The translations under genes were made by a program, and so were the position numbers. Below the pieces are notes generated by a model, which saw nothing but the letters and a program-made list of their open reading frames with translations, searched no databases and was not told where the DNA came from. Below are positions 57,070 to 64,000 of a DNA stretch of 64,000 nt, one piece after another (the stretch's first letter is position 1; each line of letters starts with the position of its first letter). Source of the DNA: Hetaerina americana (taxonomy: Eukaryota; Arthropoda; Insecta; Odonata; Calopterygidae); the NCBI GenBank assembly GCA_022747635.1, contig JAKTNV010000007.1:12614997-12678996 (forward strand), written 5' to 3'.

Positions 57070-60000
57070 TGATCAATTCGTCTCACGTTGCTCGAGGGAC
57101 GTGTGTGGACACTCTCTCCTTATTTCGAAAAGTAATTGGGGAAGGTTCTAGCTTGACTGACCTCGGAAACGTTTTCGCGAATGAATAAAGTTTTATTAAT
57201 TGTTTCTGCCATGCAATACATTTTTTGAGGTTAATTAAGCTTATTGGAAGTTCCTGCCCGGAATTTGGAGGGGATCGGTGCCCTATCCAAGACTATGACT
57301 TTCGTGGTTCGCTATGCAATTTTGGACAAAATATTTTGTTAAATCTGTTTTATGCTATCTAAATCTTCATATTTATTCTTTCATATGTATATTTGCTTAT
57401 TTGTGTACATTTATGAAAGTTGTATGCTCTACTATTCTCATTCACGAGAAATATGCTTGTAATGAAAATTCTAAGCGGTATTTTTTCTGTTTTAAATTTT
57501 ATGATGCATGTAAAAGGCAGCGTTTTGTATCATCATGCGATAAGCTAAAGGCGTCCAGGGGCGCCGAGTACAGTTTGTCACTCTATTTAAGGGTTTATCA
57601 TCCTTGAACTTCGCCCGGTGATTAGATAGCGACTGGAGCACAACACTGTGACGTGGATATCAAGCGCTACAATCGTGGAGTGAAAAGTCGGTACGCCACG
57701 ACTCCCAACGAGTCCGATCATCTAATCCATTAGGGTGGAGTATGAAATCTCTCCTGCTCGTCAACTGCGATACTCAATTACGGCTCTATTTAAGAAAAAT
57801 AATTTAGTATTTTTCTATTTTGTATACATATTACATTTCCCCTCCAAAATGTGAAATCATATGACGCAGGAGAGTTTTGGTCAAATCGATTGGTTGAATT
57901 CTTCGATTCAGAAACACGTACATTATCTGATTTTTCTTTGGATTAATCAGTTGTTTTGTATGTAAACTTTTCATGGATGTTCATGCTGTATTAGTTAGCT
58001 TTAATTGAAGAAAATCTTATTATTTTAACTAGCTTCTTATTTTTTATAACTATTTCAAACTGATTTTTTTTTTTTAATGTTCAGCCCGTTGAAATCAAAC
58101 TTATCCTGACAAAATTAAGCAATGCTCCACTTGCATGTGACTCTAACAATTTAATTTACTTAATGTTTCTCTCGAAATAGGTTTCAGCCTGCTTAGGCAT
58201 CAGGTGCGTGACTGCCCTAGATAGAATTTCATCGGAATAGGATTTACGGAATAGTGGAAAGAAATTACATTAATAAATTTTTCGGAATCATTGCATTAAG
58301 GTTAACTATTTTTAAGTACGACACGAAATAGCTTTATAATGAATTTTGGAAGCGAAAAATAAGAAAATAATATACACCGTAGTGCTGCCATTGTTTATCC
58401 ATCGGCGAAAATATGAAGTTCCGTTAAAATTTACGATTTTTGTGTTTCTGGAAACCCCGTCTTTGCTGGTGGGATTAAGTTTTCCTAGGAAAAACGGTGT
58501 CAGTAGTATAGAAGTAACGATTCCACTTGTTTCACTCCTTACCATCGTAGCTGGGATATGATCATTTATGGCTCCTGAAGTCAATATTACATTTATATCC
58601 CATAATCCTATTACATCCCATACGATAGGTATCTTATGAAGTCAATGCACTCGAAGCGTGTCCAAAGCCACGTATTTTCAAGTAGGGATCAAGATCTAGG
58701 ACTCGCATCCAGTTCTTGGAAGCATGCTTTTAATACAACTAATGCGCCTTGCCCCATCCATCTGAGAATTCTTCTGGCAGTCTATTACTTCACCCTGTGC
58801 TATGCAATTCTATTGATGAGCCTTGCGTGGATACGGATAGCATCCGCGGTGGTAATGTCAGGGCGGGGAGTGATTTGATACAGGAGCAGTTGGCGATTAA
58901 ATAAAAATGCCTACGTGATTAAAACTATGTATGAGAGTTTTATGGTGTTTTTAAAATTTTTACGGTCTACTTAAGAAGAATTATTTCTATTATTCCGTTC
59001 GTTTCATCGATGTTAACCAAATAATTGATGTTGAAAAGTAGTGGTTGAACTGGAAGTATAGGGTTTTAAATTCTTCTTCGAGCTGCCAGCAGTAATGTAG
59101 GAGGTTATTCGAAAAAATGCCCAAATCATACTTTTATTGATTCCGGCTGTCTTTTGCAACTACTGTTTCCTAAAAATACGTTTAGTGTGTTTTCGCATTC
59201 GATGTGGATTTTATGCTTCACCTAAATTTAAAAATGGTTGTTTAAAATATAATTTGATTGTTAGCATGAAATATTTTTATATTCCTGTTGTCTGTTCGTG
59301 TGTTGTTGATGTGATTCTCTTAATGTTTCTCCTTATAACCGTGGGAGTTCTTCTCTGGGTGTCAAAATAATTACGTGAATCGTTGATTTTCGGTGAGGGT
59401 GAAGGAGGAATGATCACTCGTCTGCGCGTATCGAATTCCGAACGCAGTTGCAAGGGTTAAAATTGAGTCTTCGGGTGTTGCGGTGTGATTGGTGTTGCGT
59501 TTTACCGAACGAATGACTCGTTGCCTATGCCTCGTATGATATCGTCTGGAGGTGGAGCGCTATCTTTATAGACTTACAGAGTTATCAATATTTTTCAATA
59601 TCGGATTCTCTATCGATATCTTTGGACTATCAATAGTTAAAAGTTTGGAAATCGGAAAATTTTGCTCGACAGTTACAATTCAGCAAAGTTGGTTCAACTT
59701 TTGTCAATTTTTGGCGTGTTTTAAAATTGTTTTTGTTGTGTTCCTTAAAATACAGAATCCAGAAATCGAAACCGTGAATTTTGTTTAGCGATCCCACTGA
59801 ATTATGAGCGAATACCATCAGGTGTTCCAGAGTTGGTAAAATTTTATACATCTTTATCTAGCAAAATCAGAATCATTTTCCATAATTTGTATTAGCAGTT
59901 ATCGCCGTGCGCAGTATACGGTTTTTATCACTGTTTGGCAGCTTCTTCTTAAACCGTCGAGACTCTTTGATAGTATTCTCACCTGCGTCTATACTCTTGA
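57070..60000. other. AT-rich stretch without a recognised gene
   Basis: Short hydrophobic or Phe/Ile-rich frames (for example 97 codons at 57314-57607) reflect AT-rich composition. No gene or known repeat was recognised. Confidence 0.45.
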
Positions 60001-60097
60001 TATTACCCTACCTAAAGGAGATAACTTCAGGCGTCACTTTGTGGAAACGATACATATTGCAAAAGAAACACTTGGTTTTTCCACATAAAATATTTAT

Positions 60098-60139
60098 TCA
60101 CGACCTAGGTTTCGACGCTCAGCATCATCTTCAGGTGAC
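60098..60139 (-). ncRNA. Hammerhead-like motif, left arm
   Basis: The minus-strand copy reads CTGAAGA, one extra U, stem II GATGC-TGA-GCGTC (one G-U pair), then GAAA, stem III ACC-UA-GGU, and the GUC cleavage triplet. Stem I forms four pairs (UCAC with GUGA), better than in the other arm. All catalytic-core positions of a type I hammerhead (CUGANGA, GAAA, GUC) are present. The extra U between A9 and stem II is unusual, and the two-base stem III loop is minimal, as in Penelope-like and retrozyme hammerheads that act as dimers. Confidence 0.5.
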
Positions 60140-60176
60140 CTGAAGATGACGCTGAGCGTCGAAACCTAGGTCGTGA
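60135..60176 (+). ncRNA. Hammerhead-like motif, right arm
   Basis: Core CTGAAGA at 60140-60146, an extra T at 60147, stem II GACGC (60148-60152) with GCGTC (60156-60160) and loop TGA, GAAA at 60161-60164, and stem III ACC (60164-60166) with GGT (60169-60171). The predicted cleavage lies after C60172 in GUC. Stem I has only two pairs here, because the palindrome junction replaced its outer strand. Self-cleavage of this arm alone is therefore doubtful. Confidence 0.45.
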
Positions 60177-60229
60177 ATAAATATTTTATGTGGAAAAACC
60201 AAGTGTTTCTTTTGCAATTACCCTACCTA

Positions 60230-60750
60230 TTAATCCCCTCAGACCAAAAACCTTCATTCGAATTCATATAAAAGGTCGACTTATACTCATTTGATACCCT
60301 CTCTTCATACGAATTTACTATCGATTTCAGTCAATATTCAAATACTCTGACGTTTTAGTCGCCATCCAAAGCACCATTTAATTAATTTCGGTTGTTTCCA
60401 CCGAAAAAAATTCAGTCTCAAATTGGACTTTCAAGTGGAGCATTGTTTACTTATACTTTTTAATAGTCGTACAGATTTCAGTCTGGGCGCTCCGGTCAGT
60501 GGCCAAGCACCCTATTCACTGGACTACCTAGCTCCTCGGGGCTCCAAATACCCTGACAAGAACGTTTTCGAATTGCGGAAACCTATCAAATTGAGCCGAT
60601 GTGGTAGTATTTAATTCTTACTAATTTTTGATTTAAACATATTCAGCTGATGCGAGTGAACTAGGCTTTGGTTTGAGTTCCGGTATCTTGAGAAATGACG
60701 TAAATTAGGATTTATTTATGATTTTTTAGGAAATTCCTCCGCCGAATGCC
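60230..60750. other. Stretch without a recognised gene
   Basis: No domain-bearing frame. A weak tRNA-like minus-strand A-box-like segment near 60490-60560 lacks a B box and is not called. Confidence 0.4.
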
Positions 60751-60769
60751 TGCGGATTCAAATAATGCG

Positions 60770-61390
60770 GGTGCCATTTTGGTTTTCAAGCCATGAGACT
60801 CCCACTCCCGCCGCGGGCTAAGCATTTTCACCCCTAGGGGGTCGCCCCCTGCCCCCTCTCGCCACCCACCCCGGCTCATCATCGCGAGCCGCCCTCGGGG
60901 TGCGCATTCCCGACGTGCCCGGCGGAGGGAGGGAGAGCGGTCTATCGCCCCCTCCCACATCACATATGCGCGTCCGTCAGTCTCCGCGACCAACGGTTTC
61001 TCGAGCTCCTCGTTTTTTTCCGCTCCTCTTCATCTACACTCCATTCTCTCCCAGCCTCCCCCTGCCCCCCCCCACGATGTGGGACAGTTAGCTGCGGCCT
61101 TCTCCCATCTTCTCCCCGCCCCACTCCTTCCTCTACTCGTGCCACAGGGATTTCCTTCCTCTCCAGTCCTTCCTTTCGGATGGCCCGACCCCTCTTCCAA
61201 TCCCTTTCCTACTCTCAGCATAGGTACTTCCTCGATTTCAGTAGAAGGCAAATTCGGGCCCTTCCATCCCTCTCGGCCCAGGGCCCGTCCCGTGGGATCC
61301 GAAGAAAAAAATTGGCGAGACGTCAGAGCGGAAGGAAGTTCCCTCCAAACCTCTTCCGTGGGGATCTCTCCCTATGCAGGTTTTCCCCAA
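60770..61390. other. GC/CpG-rich, pyrimidine-rich island
   Basis: GC-rich DNA with 151 codons (plus, 61079-61534) and 93 codons (minus, 60712-60993) open without a domain. The right half is dominated by C and T on the plus strand. Confidence 0.45.
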
Positions 61391-61484
61391 CTTATATCCC
61401 CTCCGCTACGACTTTTCAGACTACATGGAATTATTATTAATGATGACATTCAATTTCACTTTTTTTTATGGCGTGCTCGCTCAA

Positions 61485-61560
61485 ATTTCGGTCGAGTCAA
61501 TTCACAGCTGCGCCTACTTGCCCGAAAATCCTGAGTTCGAGTCCCGCCTCGGTTTCTAGT
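61485..61560 (+). repeat. tRNA-like SINE head
   Basis: The B-box GAGTTCGAGTCC at 61533-61544 is preceded at tRNA spacing by an A-box-like GTCGAGTCAATTCACAG. The match to internal promoter consensus is good, but no acceptor stem closes it. Confidence 0.5.
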
Positions 61561-61679
61561 GGTTTCTGGGGGGATGTTGGTTGCTGGGGTAGGTGTCGGC
61601 GTGTCAAAAGGAGCTATCCCTTCGTGGTCCCGAGGGCTCACGGACCGCCAAAATAGTAGAAAAGGTAGTTTTTAGTGGA

Positions 61680-61975
61680 GACGACCAACAGCTAAGGTCA
61701 CTTGCGCCATTAGGGATGGATGGGAAAAGAAGGGTGGAGAGAAACCCGGTGTCGGCATTAGCCTACTCTTAAAGAAAGGCGCCAAGGGGTCCGCAGCTTA
61801 ACATCTCATCCGACGGACGGCGTGCTCATTCCAAGTTCTCTCCACAAAGCACCTCAATTAGGGATCGGGGAACCACTGAAAAATATCTGTCGCCGCCGGA
61901 ATTCGGACCTGGGCAAGCCTCTAGGTGGAAAGCCAGTACGTTAGCCACCGCACCATCCCGATCCCCCGCCAAAAT
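61680..61975 (-). repeat. Longest copy of a dispersed SINE-like family
   Basis: The minus strand starts with a tRNA-like head: A box TGGTGCGGTGGCTAACG (about 61939-61955) and B-box-like GGTCCGAATTCC (about 61897-61908). It continues through GGATCGGG, CCGTCCGTCGGATGAGATG, the GGACCCCTTGGCGCC block and ATGCCGACACCGGGTTTCTC, ending near GTTGGTCGTC at about 61680. The order is shared with the copies at 41480-41612 and 56130-56460. This layout (polymerase III promoter plus family-specific body) defines a tRNA-derived SINE. The name of the family is unknown to me. Confidence 0.7.
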
Positions 61976-61989
61976 CGTTCGGAGGCCCT

Positions 61990-63880
61990 TCTGGAGCCAG
62001 GGTGAAAATTACTTGCCTACTCTTAAGTTTTATTATATTAGTAATTTATTTTACATCATTTATGTTAAATTTATTTGCAATTAATTCCCTTTAATTACTG
62101 ACTTGCTTTTGCTTGGTCTTCCGTAGGTAAGAGGTTTTTCTATTGAAAAAAACACGGAGTACTATCTTTTTAAAACATGAAAAATTTCTTCTTAAAAAAA
62201 CTTATGGATGTACTATTTGAAAAAAATAAATCTTGATCTTTGAAATATTCGCCATACTATCATTTAGTATTACAATTAATGAAAGTACTCAATATAGCGA
62301 CTATTTATGCAAATCCTTAGGTGTTAATTAGTTTATATATGTGTGTGTGTGTATATATATATATATGAACTTAATGACGACTAATTATTTGCATTCATGT
62401 GAATCAATTGAATTTTATGACTCAATATGCCATTTAAACCCAAGAGTTGGGATTACCCCTAAAACATTTTTGTTTGGAAACCTTCAAGCTGCGCCGAGGA
62501 AAAGTATTGACCCCAAACAAATCATAACATCGATACGGGGCATTATATTTTTGTGTATATTTACTTTCTCATTGCTTGACAAACTCTAGGTTGATGACGT
62601 ATTTCTTAATTGTTCATATCATTGAGTTATTATTATTGCCATCTATGCTAACCCTCTCCATGAGTGCGCGAACAGTAAAATGTTGGGTGTTTAGCATTGA
62701 AATTTCCCCGTCTCGCCAAATGTTCTTTAAATTCGGTGCTCCCTCACCCTATGAAATCTCCGCTCGGATTATATTCGCGGTTCCAGGCTTGACCGTGTTT
62801 TAGGCCGAGACGTACTCAAAAGGAAACGCCATACTTAAATGTAATGTGTGACTGGCAGCATTTCCATTATGTTTAATCTCCATCTAACAAGGTCACTTCC
62901 CTATTTCGTTTTTTAAGGTCAGAAATATGTAGCTTTCCGTTTTGGTTATGAGGTTTAACTATTGTCATATTTACTGCGCAACGCTTTTTAAGTTCTTCTA
63001 ACGGAATCAGTTTTTGTTCGCGAATGACGGTGGACGTAATGATATCCGACGGTCCAAATATTGCTAATTTTATTTTGCGGTAGCACCCTTGATTATCCGT
63101 TGAATGCCCGGCTGAAATATGACGAGATTATAATCCGGGAACAGTTTTAAATTGAAATAATTCGACGAAAATTTTCTCCCGTAATTTCTGTTGATGTCCT
63201 GCTTTGGGAGATTTTATTTTGTATCTTTCGCCGGCTGAGTGGAAAGTATACCTTCGGTTTTTCAGTTCACTACCGCATTCTTATTGTAATTATTGTCTTA
63301 TTTTTTGTGATTATTATAATGCTCCATGTTAATTATATACGTTATTGACACCATATTGTTAAATACGAAGGATCACTTAAGTTGTTCAGTTTACTATCGC
63401 ATTCATATTTTAATTATTCTTCTATTTTATTATTATTATTCTACTCCATATTAATTAGATATGTCATTGACACCATATTTTCCGGTGAACTCACGCCCTC
63501 CGCTGTGTTTGCCAAGTTGCGTGAACGGTCAAAGTCAATTTTGAAGAAAGGCATCCGTACGAAGGTCACTGATGTAGACTCGAAAGATCTTTGCATTCCG
63601 TTATTTTTAGCGTTTCATGTAAGACAGGAAGCGCAGGTGAAATAATGCTATCAAGAAGATATTTTAATTGATTCTAGTTGTTGGTTAACTCCGGTTCGCA
63701 CTCTGGGAAGTCCGTGTATGAGAGAGACTAAGGAGGCTTAGTGGGATGATAGGGCACGCTGTCGGAAACCAAACCACAGTAATCGACCTGAATATTGCTT
63801 TGATACGGTAGGGCAGAACTCTTATCATACTGTGCGCTCCTTTGGAGTGTTATATTTACACATTCAAGGTAGCGGGACAA
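61990..63880. other. AT-rich stretch with a GT/TA microsatellite
   Basis: GTGTGTGTGTATATATATAT at about 62340-62365 is the only clear repeat. The ORFs are short and without domains. Confidence 0.5.
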
Positions 63881-63889
63881 GTTTCTTTT

Positions 63890-63945
63890 CATGTGTCAAC
63901 TGCTGTTTAAAGCCACACAGCTCTGGATTCGAACCCGAGGCGTCC
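63890..63945 (+). repeat. Possible tRNA-like SINE head
   Basis: A B-box-like GGATTCGAACCC at 63925-63936 follows a segment ATGTGTCAACTGCTG that could act as an A box. The unit runs near the window end and no acceptor stem is visible. Confidence 0.4.
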
Positions 63946-64000
63946 AGTCAGAACCCTAAAATATTTGCCCCTCAGGATATCATGCCTAAAAAAGCTGGAA

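Larger units (their letters stand above)
60002..60229. mobile_element. Inverted Penelope-type terminus insertion with 13-bp target duplication
   Basis: The 13-mer ATTACCCTACCTA flanks the insert directly at 60002-60014 and 60217-60229. Between the copies lies about 41 bp of unique sequence and then a 163-bp palindrome (60056-60218). Its arms match throughout except for one pair (60124/60150), and its centre is base 60137. Each arm contains TTCGACGCTCAGC and the AT-rich tail TTTTCCACATAAAATATTTA, so two copies of one sequence sit head to head. The flanking duplication indicates that the block was inserted as a unit by a target-duplicating process such as retrotransposition. Inverted 3'/5' ends are known for Penelope-like elements, but no reverse transcriptase is present here. 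Confidence 0.75.

Noticed and set aside
56473..57086. 191-codon plus and 149-codon minus frames
   Set aside because: They overlap on opposite strands of a CpG-rich island; stop codons are rare in such DNA and neither has a domain.
16495..63945. Functional tRNA genes at the A-box/B-box matches
   Set aside because: None of the units closes a seven-pair acceptor stem by eye; they are better explained as SINE heads. A covariance-model tRNA scan would settle it.
1..64000. CRISPR arrays, bacterial operons, phage or plasmid genes
   Set aside because: No regularly spaced identical repeats, no dense co-directional coding and no prokaryotic gene signatures; the content is eukaryotic.

Overview
This 64 kb window looks like gene-poor nuclear DNA of an arthropod, most likely an insect. 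It is AT-rich, has stop codons scattered through every frame, contains several mariner-family transposon remnants, and carries decayed non-LTR retrotransposon ends and tRNA-like short repeats. There are no operons, no ribosome-binding-site spacing and no dense coding. I could not recognise a single host protein-coding exon, and the lineage below 'insect-like arthropod' cannot be settled by eye.

Layout. A LINE 3' remnant lies at 1.56-1.96 kb. A non-autonomous mariner with clear terminal inverted repeats and TA target duplication lies at 4123-4873. A TATCGA-rich block at 8.5-9.26 kb leads into a GC-rich island at 9.3-9.9 kb. LINE tails follow at 10.5 and 15.2-15.6 kb, then GC-rich DNA at 16.0-16.3 kb. 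An almost intact mariner (one internal stop) sits at 19191-20435. A shorter, multiply broken mariner lies at 22.3-23.0 kb, just beyond a hammerhead-like Penelope-type terminus. Further elements are a LINE remnant (24.9-25.25 kb), tRNA-like SINE heads (26.1-26.4, 34.4 kb), a mariner N-terminal half (32.2-32.8 kb), a SINE copy (41.5 kb), a TA microsatellite (42.6 kb), an internally deleted mariner (43.5-44.1 kb), a LINE remnant (50.0-50.4 kb) with a possible tail (51.8 kb), a mariner C-terminal scrap (52.3-52.6 kb), a GC-rich island (52.65-53.4 kb), a second TATCGA-rich block (53.6-54.07 kb), and two copies of one SINE-like family (56.1-56.5 and 61.7-62.0 kb).

The most unusual object is a 163-bp near-perfect palindrome at 60056-60218. 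It is built from two head-to-head copies of a sequence that folds like a minimal hammerhead ribozyme, and it is flanked by a 13-bp direct duplication, so it looks like an insertion of two inverted Penelope-like element ends. A degenerate relative with the same fold lies near 22.07-22.10 kb.

The genes do not work together as a pathway: what can be read is the debris of at least five mariner copies, at least five LINE copies, SINEs and a Penelope-type terminus, set in otherwise unremarkable DNA with several GC/CpG-rich islands. Some of these islands might belong to promoters of genes lying outside the window, but nothing here proves it.
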